Of a stretch of DNA of 64,000 nucleotides, positions 52,302 to 60,892 are shown piece after piece; position 1 is the stretch's first letter; each line of letters opens with the position of its first letter. The notes beneath the pieces are model-generated. The model searched no databases and was not told the origin of the DNA. It saw nothing but the letters and a program-made list of their open reading frames with translations. The DNA is taken from assembly GCA_035362715.1 (NCBI GenBank), contig DAOSDU010000006.1:40497-104496 (forward strand). Direction: 5' to 3'. The position numbers and the translations under genes were made by a program. The stretch comes from Methanofastidiosum sp. Lineage in GTDB: Archaea; Methanobacteriota_B; Thermococci; Methanofastidiosales; Methanofastidiosaceae.

Positions 52302-53282
52302 TCACCAGTTGGTCTTTGCAAAAGGTGCCTCCCAAAAAACTTCTGCGGATGTGCCAGAGAATGAAAACTTGTAGCTCATCTTTGTGTCAAGGGGGAATAC
52401 TGCGCTGTAGTCTGAAAAGATGCAGTTTGAAAGAGTTATCTTTAGAGAATCTGATGCCTCGTCTGCATAGCCCTTGTCAATTACAATATCCTTTGCAGCA
52501 AGTGCTTCATTTGTAGAGGTCCCGCCAAGCACCAGCTGCTCTATTTCGTTTGCAGTTATTGAGTCTGGGATGTAAGCTGTTATTGATCCATTTATTGCCT
52601 CAAACTTTCCGGAGTATGCTGTCGAGGGGGATCTTGCAGCAAGGCCGTGTCCTACATCAATGCCTCTTGAGATTGAAAATTCTAGATCCGTTATGTATGT
52701 GATGCCCGATATTGCACCTATAGAATATGTGAACTCATGGGGCTTCCATGCTTTTGAGTCATCAACTGCGACTGTTGTTGGGGCAGTGAAAGGATTGTTT
52801 AAATCCAGGTCCTTTCCAACAATGTCGAGAGTTCCAGATGCCGGCTCGTTTAGTCCCATCTTAAATGATAGGCTCTTTGCGTAGCACCCAAGAATCTGCG
52901 CTATCTTGTCATTTGTCCCTTTCATGAGGCAAGAAGTTGTGAAAGGAATTGGAGTGCCTGAGGGCGTTATCGTCCATGTGTAAGGCGATTCATCTTCTAG
53001 GGGATCTGAATTTGAAATCCCTCCGAGCATCAGCGCAAACGGCAGTGCCCCGTTATATACGAAATCTATCTTCCCCCTTGCCTTTGCAGTGTGGTATGAT
53101 ATCTCTGAAGGGTATGCCATTGCGGCCGGATTTACAGCAGTTATCTGATTTTCAAGGCCGTACTCATATTCAGAGTCCAGGCCCAATATCTCATCTATTC
53201 CGCTTGTGGGTGAAGTTGGATCAACACCAACTCCCCACGTGCTTTCCTTTTTTACAAAAACGTCTCCTTTTGTATAAGCCAT
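52302..53282 (-). CDS. Major tail tube protein
   Basis: This 326-aa protein starts MAYTKGDVFVKKESTWGVG and has repeated beta segments, including LEFSISRGIDVGHGL near 205, and FSGTSAEVFWEAPF at the end. These match tail-tube proteins of siphoviruses. ATG 53282 follows GGTGA; GTG 53291 is rejected. Order relative to chaperones and tape measure is canonical. Confidence 0.8.
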   Translation of the reverse strand: MAYTKGDVFVKKESTWGVGVDPTSPTSGIDEILGLDSEYEYGLENQITAVNPAAMAYPSEISYHTAKARGKIDFVYNGALPFALMLGGISNSDPLEDESPYTWTITPSGTPIPFTTSCLMKGTNDKIAQILGCYAKSLSFKMGLNEPASGTLDIVGKDLDLNNPFTAPTTVAVDDSKAWKPHEFTYSIGAISGITYITDLEFSISRGIDVGHGLAARSPSTAYSGKFEAINGSITAYIPDSITANEIEQLVLGGTSTNEALAAKDIVIDKGYADEASDSLKITLSNCIFSDYSAVFPLDTKMSYKFSFSGTSAEVFWEAPFAKTNW

Positions 53283-53291
53283 GATTTTCAC

Positions 53292-53738
53292 CTAGATGTC
53301 CCGTACCAGACATGGTACGTCGATTTTCATTGCATTTACAGAAACACCATTTCTTTCAGTTGCGGCCAGATCAAAGCTGATATTTCTGCCATAAAATGTT
53401 CCAAAATAATCGCAAGTTGCAGATCCGGATTTTGTTTTTAGGTCTGGATTGCTTCTCACCGCATCGATGATCCCTGAATAGATTGTCCCAATCTTAGATG
53501 CGTTTGATGTCTGCTCTTCAAAGATCACAAATCGGACATAAAACTCAATCTGCCTGTTGGGGTAAGACAGCGATATTGAGTCCATGCTGCCCGCTATAAT
53601 CTCGATTGCAACTTCAGGAGTTTCAAGGGAGGTTGAGAGCTTTGTAGGCCTTGTCCAACTCTTTACATCAGAAAGTCCAGTGGCTGTGCTGAAGATTCTT
53701 TCAACGTTTGCGAGAAATGAGATCGGTTCAAAGCTCAT
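53292..53738 (-). CDS. Tail terminator / completion protein (candidate)
   Basis: This 148-aa alpha/beta protein lies just before the tail tube gene, where tail terminators usually sit. It has an N-terminal helix (FLANVERIFSTATG), a beta sheet and no cysteine cluster. It overlaps the upstream connector gene by 4 nt. Assignment by position. Confidence 0.55.
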   Translation of the reverse strand: MSFEPISFLANVERIFSTATGLSDVKSWTRPTKLSTSLETPEVAIEIIAGSMDSISLSYPNRQIEFYVRFVIFEEQTSNASKIGTIYSGIIDAVRSNPDLKTKSGSATCDYFGTFYGRNISFDLAATERNGVSVNAMKIDVPCLVRDI

Positions 53739-54634
53739 CCTAAAACACTCCTCATCTTCTTTGGCAGATGCTCTAAGATTAGCTTCATCCTAAGCTCAAT
53801 CTCCTTTCTCGAGATGGCCTCTTCTGGGATCGTGTCATTTTCAAAGACGACTGATGCATGCGTTATCTTTGTGGCACCTGCCTTCTGTCTCAGCCTTAGG
53901 TCGGACTCAAAGAGCATGTTGCAGGTGTAGAGCGTTGCAAACTCCGATGCCAAAACAGACTCCCTTGAGCCTTTTGCATAGCCGTATGTGAGGGATACTG
54001 TAGCCTTGGATTTTCCGATTTGCCATGAGGAGACTTCAGCGCTTGAAGAGAGAATAATCCTGTCATAATCCACTATGGCTTTTGAGGGCGTTACAGAAAC
54101 TCCGTCTATTGCAAGTGCTTCAATTGAAGTTATCGGTGCAAACTGCCTAAAATAAAGTCCATTTGCACGGCGGTAGTCTCCGTAATCCTCGTTTGAGAAA
54201 ATGTCTCTTGCCCTTATGTCAATCGAGACACCCTCTAATGATCTGGCCCTAAAATTAAGGCCGGTCAGTGATTCTATCAGTGCATCGGCCTCGTCAAGCC
54301 AAGAGTTTCGTATCTCTTCAGCATTTTTGTGGGAAACTTCAGAGACTTTCTTAGGATTTGAGTAGTTCCCGTGGCCTAAAAAATAGGGCCTGGACTTTAT
54401 GTCGGCAGAGTATTCGCTTGATATCTCGTTTAGATCTGATGCTTGGATATCCCCGTCAGCTATCAAAACAGCCGTTATGCCCTCCACTAAATTTAGGGCC
54501 AGCGCTAGATCTTCCAAAGAGCTGCCAGTAATATCAAATTCAGTTTCAGTATCAAGGCTCAAAGTGAGAATTGAATTCTCAATCCAGATGGCCGCATCAG
54601 ATTCGCCAGAATATACAATCGAAAGTGCATCCAT
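53735..54634 (-). CDS. Head-tail connector / adaptor protein (candidate)
   Basis: This 299-aa protein has a beta N-terminal half (about 1-95) and a helical C-terminal half (AEEIRNSWLDEADALIESLTG, and LILEHLPKKMRSVLG at the end), in the place of head completion proteins. ATG 54634 fits better than an upstream GTG/ATG that overlaps the holin-like gene. No family is named. Confidence 0.55.
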   Translation of the reverse strand: MDALSIVYSGESDAAIWIENSILTLSLDTETEFDITGSSLEDLALALNLVEGITAVLIADGDIQASDLNEISSEYSADIKSRPYFLGHGNYSNPKKVSEVSHKNAEEIRNSWLDEADALIESLTGLNFRARSLEGVSIDIRARDIFSNEDYGDYRRANGLYFRQFAPITSIEALAIDGVSVTPSKAIVDYDRIILSSSAEVSSWQIGKSKATVSLTYGYAKGSRESVLASEFATLYTCNMLFESDLRLRQKAGATKITHASVVFENDTIPEEAISRKEIELRMKLILEHLPKKMRSVLG

Positions 54635-54635
54635 T

Positions 54636-54866
54636 TTAGGGCCTCGCAAGCCACAACAGTATTGAAATTATTGAGAAGATTATCCCGCCGCCAACTGCAA
54701 ACTCAACTATGGTGATCGCCCCAGCTGCCCTGTCCTTCCAGGTCTCAAGAGAGCTTAACCTATCCTCGTGTTCCTTGTATGACTCGCACTGGTCGTTTAG
54801 CTTCTTCTTTATCCAGGAGAGGTCGGTCTTTATCTCTATCAAGATGTCGTGATCGGCGGGTTCCAT
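54636..54866 (-). CDS. Small coiled-coil membrane protein (XhlA/holin-like)
   Basis: This 76-aa protein has a charged coiled coil (residues 5-48) followed by one membrane span (about 50-73, GAITIVEFAVGGGIIFSIISILLWL). The layout matches XhlA/hemolysin-type phage proteins or small holins. Archaeal virus lysis is poorly known, so the role is tentative. Confidence 0.65.
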   Translation of the reverse strand: MEPADHDILIEIKTDLSWIKKKLNDQCESYKEHEDRLSSLETWKDRAAGAITIVEFAVGGGIIFSIISILLWLARP

Positions 54867-54876
54867 TAAGCCACCT

Positions 54877-55143
54877 TTAGTAGCCTACGGCCCGCCAGAT
54901 GCCGTCAGCGTCTGCAGTTGTTACTATCGTTACGGCATTTCCTGCGCATGGAAACGACTCATTTATTGCGGCAGCATCTGCCACTACGGCAGAGCCTGTG
55001 AACTCAAGTGAAAGTGACTCGCAAATGACAAGCCCAGTGTTTATGTCGCCACCTGTGTCTGAAACTCCGTTTGTGAAAGTTCCCCATGTAGTTGCCTTGT
55101 CCCCGCTCTTGCCGTACCCCTTTATCACGCTAGAAAATGCCAT
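54877..55143 (-). CDS. Small virion protein (88 aa)
   Basis: This beta-rich, Gly/Ala-rich protein has two cysteines (ICESL, FPCAGN) and no recognised family. It could be a decoration or head-fibre protein given its place after the capsid gene. ATG 55143 overlaps the stop of the preceding gene. Confidence 0.6.
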   Translation of the reverse strand: MAFSSVIKGYGKSGDKATTWGTFTNGVSDTGGDINTGLVICESLSLEFTGSAVVADAAAINESFPCAGNAVTIVTTADADGIWRAVGY

Positions 55144-55337
55144 CACTTCACCTTCTTGATATTGCCAAGCTCGATTCCTTCTATCACCGTAAATCCGCCC
55201 TTTCCCTTTAGCATCTCTATGTCCTCTGGATTCCTTACCTCTGAGACCTTGTCCCTCCCGGTAAACTGGTAGACTATGCCAGTTGTGCCCTGGACGGTGT
55301 AGTAGGTCTCGGGTCCATCGTATCTAACCTTAGCCAT
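55143..55337 (-). CDS. Small virion-operon protein (64 aa)
   Basis: The protein (TYYTVQGTTGIVYQFTGRDK, then EDIEMLKGKGGF) looks like a small SH3-like beta fold. It follows the capsid gene by about 27 nt. Similar small proteins act as head-tail joining or decoration factors; unassigned here. Confidence 0.6.
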   Translation of the reverse strand: MAKVRYDGPETYYTVQGTTGIVYQFTGRDKVSEVRNPEDIEMLKGKGGFTVIEGIELGNIKKVK

Positions 55338-55364
55338 GGTAATCGCCTAAAATAAAAATAGGGC

Positions 55365-56537
55365 CTATTTCAGACCCCTGATCTTTCCCTGGGCCTTGAA
55401 GCGGTCGCACCATATCTCCCCAATCCAGGAGAATACGCCCTCTGTCCCGAACTTGTTCTGGATGAAAGGATCGCTTGTCTCAACGTAAGTAATTGGTTTA
55501 AGCATTTCCAGAGAGACATGATCGAGATCCAGGATGTAAATTCTGGATATGGTGTCCTTCGGGACGTTGTTGCTCCTTAAAATCGGGATGCCGTCAAATG
55601 TTGCAACTGGTATGCCAGCTTCCTTTCCCCTGACCTTTATCCCGTTCACAGTGAACTCGATGTAGGCGTCGGGTGTGTAGACCTCTTTGGGCCTTTCAAG
55701 CTGGGCTATACGCTTGGCGGTGTCATAACCTGTCAAGATGGCCTTATTCTTCCTACCTCCGCTGTCCCAGTAGGGCTCGCACTCTGCTATGACGTCATCT
55801 ATCATGGAAAGCGTTAGGGTCCGGTCAGTCTCAGTTCCAGATGATCCGCCATGCGAAACATTAGCATCTGTCCATGAAGCTTCAGCGTCCCTGTCAAGGC
55901 CGTAGACGTCCCCCTCGTTTGTGGTGAGCTCTGTTTCTGCTAACTCAGAATAGGAAGAGATGATCCTGTCAAGTGGAGTTATTATGCTGCCATCTGTTGC
56001 TGCACCATCTGCATCGGCCAATATGTTCCTGTTCAAAGTGTTCCTGAACTCATCGGCAGTATATGAAACGACATCAGCCCATTTTATGGTGTCATCCTTC
56101 TGCTCGAGAAGCCTTTCCATCTCAGAAATGTTTGTGGCCCTTGCTACGGTATGTGGTGTCACAGTTATCTCTGCAAACGTTGGCTTCTTTGTCTCAGGTA
56201 TTGCCCCGTCCTCTGTTATGTGACCGCCAGTTGTTAGACCTGCAGCAGTTAGTGCCCTGTAACCTGACTTTGACCAAGGCCTCTTTGGGAGTAGTGCAAA
56301 TGCGTTTGATTCAGTGACTATCTGGGAGTAAAGCGTTGCCCCGAAAAGGACGTTTTTTACCCCTGTAGTTGATGTGAGCACTGGAGCATCAGACTTTGAA
56401 AGATCTATCTCCTCTGCGATGTCGCTTGCCCTGTTATACTTCTGGAATACCTTCGGGTCGACCCCTGATCTCTTCAGCGGCTGCCAGTAGTAGTAGTCCA
56501 GCATGTCCTCGTAGCTTTTGAAAAATGGAGCTGTCAT
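55365..56537 (-). CDS. Major capsid protein, HK97 fold
   Basis: This 390-aa protein has a short helical N-arm (about 1-65), then the HK97-type sequence. The E-loop region is FALLPKRPWSKSGYRALTAAG, the spine helix WADVVSYTADEFRNTLNRN near 160, the P/A domain ILTGYDTAKRIAQL near 265 and a beta C-terminus (GEIWCDRFKAQGKIRGL). It shares a base with the protease gene stop. Position after protease supports the call. Confidence 0.85.
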   Translation of the reverse strand: MTAPFFKSYEDMLDYYYWQPLKRSGVDPKVFQKYNRASDIAEEIDLSKSDAPVLTSTTGVKNVLFGATLYSQIVTESNAFALLPKRPWSKSGYRALTAAGLTTGGHITEDGAIPETKKPTFAEITVTPHTVARATNISEMERLLEQKDDTIKWADVVSYTADEFRNTLNRNILADADGAATDGSIITPLDRIISSYSELAETELTTNEGDVYGLDRDAEASWTDANVSHGGSSGTETDRTLTLSMIDDVIAECEPYWDSGGRKNKAILTGYDTAKRIAQLERPKEVYTPDAYIEFTVNGIKVRGKEAGIPVATFDGIPILRSNNVPKDTISRIYILDLDHVSLEMLKPITYVETSDPFIQNKFGTEGVFSWIGEIWCDRFKAQGKIRGLK

Positions 56538-57391
56538 TAGATCCTCTTCTCGGATAGCATTGATACTATGTCGTCAGTTGAGATTTCCTTTTGAGAGACT
56601 CCCTCTGACTTTTGGACCGGCCTGAACTCTGAGAGGATCTCTTTCTTTATCTCCTCCCTGATTTTTTCGAGCTCTAATTTAGGGCCAGTGTCGTTCTCCT
56701 TGGCCTTAAGAATTCCAAGGATCTCATCTATTCTTGAAAGTGGCTCAAGCCTCTTTTCAAGGTCGTTCCTGTATGCCTCAAAGTCGGAGCGGGTGAGAAA
56801 CTCAGGCCCCTTCTCCTCGGCATTTGTAACTTCTTCCGGCATCTCTTTTTCCTCTTTTAAGATGTCAAACTGCGCCGCTGGGTTTGCACCTGAGCGGCAG
56901 ATGGTGACTGCAGATAGATTTAGGTCAGATACGATTCTTGTGCAGCCCTCGCTTGAGCTGCAAGGCCTAGAGTTTAGGACGTTACCAGAAATAGAATATG
57001 ATCTGTAGTCGCCCTTCTCTATGGCTTTTCTTACCTCCCTGCAGTATTCCGTATCGTCCCAGACCTTTGCTAAGACGAATAGGGCCTCCTTCTCCTTCTC
57101 AAGGCTAGAAAATTTTGAGAGCTCATCGTCGTTTGGTGGCCTTACCTCTGTCTTGTAAATAAGGCCTTTTTTCTCAAAGGACTCGATAATCTCGCCTACT
57201 ATCTGGTCCTTGTGGTCGACGGTGACCCTTGCACGCTTCAAAAGTTCTGGTAGTGCCTTCTTCACAGCGTCAATCCTTATGACGTCCCCCTGGCTATCCA
57301 GCATCTCTGCCGATGCCGGGCCGAATATGAAGAAGTCCTCCTCGCCGTTCACCTTGAAGAACTCGCCCTGAAATCTGAATGAGTCTTCCAT
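56537..57391 (-). CDS. Prohead protease with C-terminal scaffold domain
   Basis: In this 284-aa protein residues 1-170 form an XkdF/S78-like serine protease fold with VDHKDQIVGEI (His60) and YRSYSISG (Ser133). After an acidic linker, residues about 190-280 are a coiled coil that would act as internal scaffold and be cleaved on maturation. It lies directly before the capsid gene. Confidence 0.82.
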   Translation of the reverse strand: MEDSFRFQGEFFKVNGEEDFFIFGPASAEMLDSQGDVIRIDAVKKALPELLKRARVTVDHKDQIVGEIIESFEKKGLIYKTEVRPPNDDELSKFSSLEKEKEALFVLAKVWDDTEYCREVRKAIEKGDYRSYSISGNVLNSRPCSSSEGCTRIVSDLNLSAVTICRSGANPAAQFDILKEEKEMPEEVTNAEEKGPEFLTRSDFEAYRNDLEKRLEPLSRIDEILGILKAKENDTGPKLELEKIREEIKKEILSEFRPVQKSEGVSQKEISTDDIVSMLSEKRI

Positions 57392-57394
57392 GAT

Positions 57395-57766
57395 CTAAAC
57401 TTCCATTAGCTCTTTGATTCTATCATTAATCTTTAGAACAGTCACGTCAAGTTCCTCCATGGCGGAGTTGTATAGAAACATAGTTCTCGTCATCTTCCGC
57501 TTCATCGGAACTCCAAGAGGAGGGGGCTCGACAAACTTTGCATACATGACAAGGGCGGAAACGCTTGCAGAATCAGTTGTTCTTGCCGGCGTTATGGACT
57601 GCCTTAGATTTCCAGTTCTAACTGGTGATCTGGATTTTGCAAGATTAGAAGTCCTGAGTGCCCAGTTAGCTATCTCCTCAGAAACAATCCTGTCAACTTC
57701 AAACGGGGCCTTTTTTAGAACTGATTTCAAAGGTTCTGCCTTTATATCAAGAGAAATATTTATCAT
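57395..57766 (-). CDS. HK97 gp10-like tail-completion protein
   Basis: This 123-aa protein has AKSRSPVRTGNLRQSITPAR and ALVMYAKFVEPP, the hallmark of HK97 gp10/tail-component proteins. Unusually it sits between portal and protease rather than after the capsid. It overlaps the next upstream gene by 20 nt. Confidence 0.8.
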   Translation of the reverse strand: MINISLDIKAEPLKSVLKKAPFEVDRIVSEEIANWALRTSNLAKSRSPVRTGNLRQSITPARTTDSASVSALVMYAKFVEPPPLGVPMKRKMTRTMFLYNSAMEELDVTVLKINDRIKELMEV

Positions 57767-58025
57767 ATGTAGCGTTTATGTTTTCAATAGAGCTGTCATA
57801 TTCTGGAAGCGGCTTGTAAGTTATTCCATTGTCGCCGGGATATGGCTTTTTGTGCAATACCTTGAGGATCCATATCTCATGGGGTATACCGTCCGGAAAT
57901 GCTTCACACTTTTTGTCATTTCTGTAATGGACGCACATCTTGCATAGATTTATGCCACGTGTTACAAATTCTCCTGCGACAAATCTCCTGCCCGGATCAT
58001 CCTTCTTAAGCTCTGATATTTGCAT
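57747..58025 (-). CDS. Small Cys/His protein adjoining portal
   Basis: This 92-aa protein has CKMCVHYRNDKKCEAFPDGIP and a KKPYPGDNGITYKPL segment, a small zinc or metal-binding pattern I associate with genes next to viral portals. ATG 58025 follows AGGTG. It overlaps the portal gene end by 20 nt. Confidence 0.7.
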   Translation of the reverse strand: MQISELKKDDPGRRFVAGEFVTRGINLCKMCVHYRNDKKCEAFPDGIPHEIWILKVLHKKPYPGDNGITYKPLPEYDSSIENINATYDKYFS

Positions 58026-60810
58026 CACCTAGGTAGTCCACATCATAGATTTTGACCTTTATATTTTTTTGTCTTTCTGGGTCCATGCCTTCATTGTACA
58101 GTAGTTCTTTTTCAGACTCTGTAAGATCCCTGAAAGAAGTGTTATTTATGCGGAAAATTGATCCGTTTTGCAGTATGACTTCCTCCTGGGCGTACTCATA
58201 TGAATTTCCAATATAAATCACCCTTGTTCCGTAAGGGACGTGGATTTTAAGCATTGTTATATGGCCTTCGCTTACCTGCATGTAATGATAACCAAAAGCA
58301 AGGGCAATGTCGCTATCCTTGCTTGTGCTTGAAAATCCCTTGTCATCGAAAATATCCTTTAGCTCAGGATCATTTGGATCAAGGATATGATCTAATATGT
58401 CAGCTTCATCAAGGCCCCTCCAAAGAAGAACACCTTCTTCGTTGATTTTGCTTCCTTCTAAATTGAATATCTTTTTCATTGTTTCAATCGCTTTCAGTGC
58501 ACGCTCTATCTGAAGCTTGTAGGATATCCTCTTTAGATAATCCAAGGGGTGCCTCAATATCGTGTTTATGTAATAGGAAGTGGAGGAGTATTCCCATAGA
58601 GCATCCTGCATCTCTTCGGTGAAGTCTTTCCTCTTCTCAGCTGGCACATCATCCCACCTTTTGGTAACTGGCCCTATCCGGAACTCATAGTAGCACCTGC
58701 AGTTCGGATGAAGCGGTGGATTGCCAAATGAGGTTTCTGAATCAATGGGAAGCCATCCCTCTTTTGAGGCCTGGACACAGCTAACACATGCAAGGCCATC
58801 TTCAGTAAAAATGAATCTCTTCTCGGTGGCACCAAGATCCTTTGCCGCCCGCTCTGATGCGAAGCTGAACGCTCTCGTTCCTTCGGTCCTTGCCACCATC
58901 CGCCAGTAGTAAGAATCCCTTCTTTCGAAATAATCCTCTGACAATCTTTTTCTGACTGTCTGCCAGTTGTAGCCTTTTAGAATTTCTTCCTCGATAATCT
59001 TGAATATGTTCTCCTTTTCCCTATCCTCCCACTTATCGAAGAAGGGCGAGACGTAACTCTCAAAATACTCCTTCCGGTATTTCAGTATGTTTGGATTGAT
59101 ATCATCTTTTGAGATTATTTTTGCGTATTTAGAAATTGTATTTAGGTAAGCATGATTAAAAATAAGATGAATATTGGCCCTAAGCTCGGCGCCTAGCTTT
59201 AGTGTAACGTCTGATACGGCTGGAGTTATTTCATTATCAAGATTGGCCCTATCTTTTGAACTGTTTTCCAGAGTTTGAAGCAGGCCGCTCTCATAATCCC
59301 TTGAAATATGGAAGAGTGCATCTTCAAAATCATCGAACAATTTGTCTAGAGGATCTTTCTGTTTTTCTATCTGCGGGATGGGCTCTTTTGGCTTTGTTTC
59401 TTTTGTTATGATCGGATTAATGGTGCCATCGTCTTCTATCTCAATCTCAAGACCGGAGCTTCTGTAGATGGCGACTGTTTCGGCCCTTAGCTTTTGGATC
59501 AATGCCGACTCTTTCTTGTCTTCACGCTCTATCTCATCAAAATCAAAGTACCAATCCGTTATTCCAAGAGCTGAAAGCAGAATAGTGTTTATGGGCTCAG
59601 AGATTGTCCTCATCCATGCCTTTGTGGTGTTCGCCATCACGTCAATCTGCAGCATCGGGTTGTTCCCAGCCTTTCCGCTCTCAACTGTACCTGCAAAGAC
59701 TGGGGTCACTCCGTAATTTGAGAGGAGCATGTCACGATAGTAGCGGTGCCACTCCAGAGCCTGGAGTTTTGAGGGATCAGAAAGCACATCATGGATCTCT
59801 ATCTTGCCTTTCGAGTTTCCCAGGAAAAGATTGAATAGCTTTGAACCTATGCTTTTTCTTTTTTCGGCCATCGATGCTATTGCCTGCTCTAAAGAAGCCA
59901 CTTCGTCCTGCGTATAGCCCTCGAAGGCGAATATCTTTGCGAGGGTGCCCTTCTCAAAAGTGTCACGATTCAGGAGGTCTAGATTTAGGGCCGCTTCTAT
60001 CTGATTTATGCATGCCTGGATTATTGGAGTGCCATATTCATCCGGGAGTCTCCTATTGAAGTGGCCCTCTATTATCTCTCTTTTGGAGTAGCGCCTTCTT
60101 ATCCTTCTCCCGGCATAAAGTACGTATGCCGTCTCCCAAAGCTCTATTTTATGCTTGGGGCACTTCCCCTTTGACTCTGATAAATATTCTTCATCAAGCA
60201 GATTGCAGATGGGGCAGAAGTACGACCAATCAGAATCGCCACGCCTAACCTTCCCAATCAAAAGAGGATTCTCAACATAGAGTGCCTGGGGCGCCTCCAT
60301 TATGAAATACTTTCCCCTGTCGTTCTGCCTTATGTAAGAAAGGGATAGATAATAGTCATCAATACAAAGCTCCCATTTGAGGGCGGATCTTATGATTGAA
60401 TAAAGATCTATATCTGGATGAGGATTGTCTATGAAGGACTGGAGCTTGTTTTTTTGCTCTAATTCTGGCCTTAATATTTTCCCCCCGCAATCACAACTAA
60501 CATCTTCAGGTCTATCATACTCTTTCCCGCATTTGCTGCACTTAGAGTTGAAAAGGGGCTTGATCGACCATCCGGCGTTTGTGACCTCACGTATTATTGC
60601 GTTGTGGATTGGCTGGACAAGCGGGGAATGATCACAGTATTTCAGGATCTTCTCCTTAGATATCGTTGGGAACTTCGGCTCGGATGTTTCCTTTAAGTAG
60701 AGGTTGCCGTCCTGCCCAACTATAGAAAGCTCCTTCTCCAGTAATGCAACTCTATTTTTAAGGCCAGAAATGACTGTGCCGTAGGGATTAATTTTTGCAA
60801 GAAAAGACAA
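58006..60810 (-). CDS. Portal-MuF-ADP-ribosyltransferase fusion protein
   Basis: This 934-aa protein joins three parts. Residues about 1-470 are a portal with two zinc knuckles (CSKCGKEY...CDCGG near 92-108; CPICN...CPKHK near 205-225). Residues about 540-720 are a MuF/SPP1 gp7 minor head domain with CVSC (675, 678) and HPNCRC (701-706). Residues about 790-905 are an ADP-ribosyltransferase with LWRGL (Arg798), SSTS (828-830 region) and QEEVIL (875-877). The toxin part may be injected with the DNA. The start is TTG 60810, nearly leaderless after the TATA box. Confidence 0.85.
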   Translation of the reverse strand: MSFLAKINPYGTVISGLKNRVALLEKELSIVGQDGNLYLKETSEPKFPTISKEKILKYCDHSPLVQPIHNAIIREVTNAGWSIKPLFNSKCSKCGKEYDRPEDVSCDCGGKILRPELEQKNKLQSFIDNPHPDIDLYSIIRSALKWELCIDDYYLSLSYIRQNDRGKYFIMEAPQALYVENPLLIGKVRRGDSDWSYFCPICNLLDEEYLSESKGKCPKHKIELWETAYVLYAGRRIRRRYSKREIIEGHFNRRLPDEYGTPIIQACINQIEAALNLDLLNRDTFEKGTLAKIFAFEGYTQDEVASLEQAIASMAEKRKSIGSKLFNLFLGNSKGKIEIHDVLSDPSKLQALEWHRYYRDMLLSNYGVTPVFAGTVESGKAGNNPMLQIDVMANTTKAWMRTISEPINTILLSALGITDWYFDFDEIEREDKKESALIQKLRAETVAIYRSSGLEIEIEDDGTINPIITKETKPKEPIPQIEKQKDPLDKLFDDFEDALFHISRDYESGLLQTLENSSKDRANLDNEITPAVSDVTLKLGAELRANIHLIFNHAYLNTISKYAKIISKDDINPNILKYRKEYFESYVSPFFDKWEDREKENIFKIIEEEILKGYNWQTVRKRLSEDYFERRDSYYWRMVARTEGTRAFSFASERAAKDLGATEKRFIFTEDGLACVSCVQASKEGWLPIDSETSFGNPPLHPNCRCYYEFRIGPVTKRWDDVPAEKRKDFTEEMQDALWEYSSTSYYINTILRHPLDYLKRISYKLQIERALKAIETMKKIFNLEGSKINEEGVLLWRGLDEADILDHILDPNDPELKDIFDDKGFSSTSKDSDIALAFGYHYMQVSEGHITMLKIHVPYGTRVIYIGNSYEYAQEEVILQNGSIFRINNTSFRDLTESEKELLYNEGMDPERQKNIKVKIYDVDYLGDANIRA

Positions 60811-60837
60811 TCAAAGAGTATTTAGACTGGGTAAAGA

Positions 60838-60846
60838 GTTTATATG
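60838..60846 (-). promoter_or_regulatory. TATA box of the structural operon
   Basis: CATATAAAC on the minus strand lies 28-36 nt before the portal TTG. Initiation near 60817 would leave a leader of under 10 nt, so the first gene would be almost leaderless. Confidence 0.5.
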
Positions 60847-60892
60847 AATTGTCGAATAGCGTATCTAAGATAATTTGTGCGTATAGAAATGT

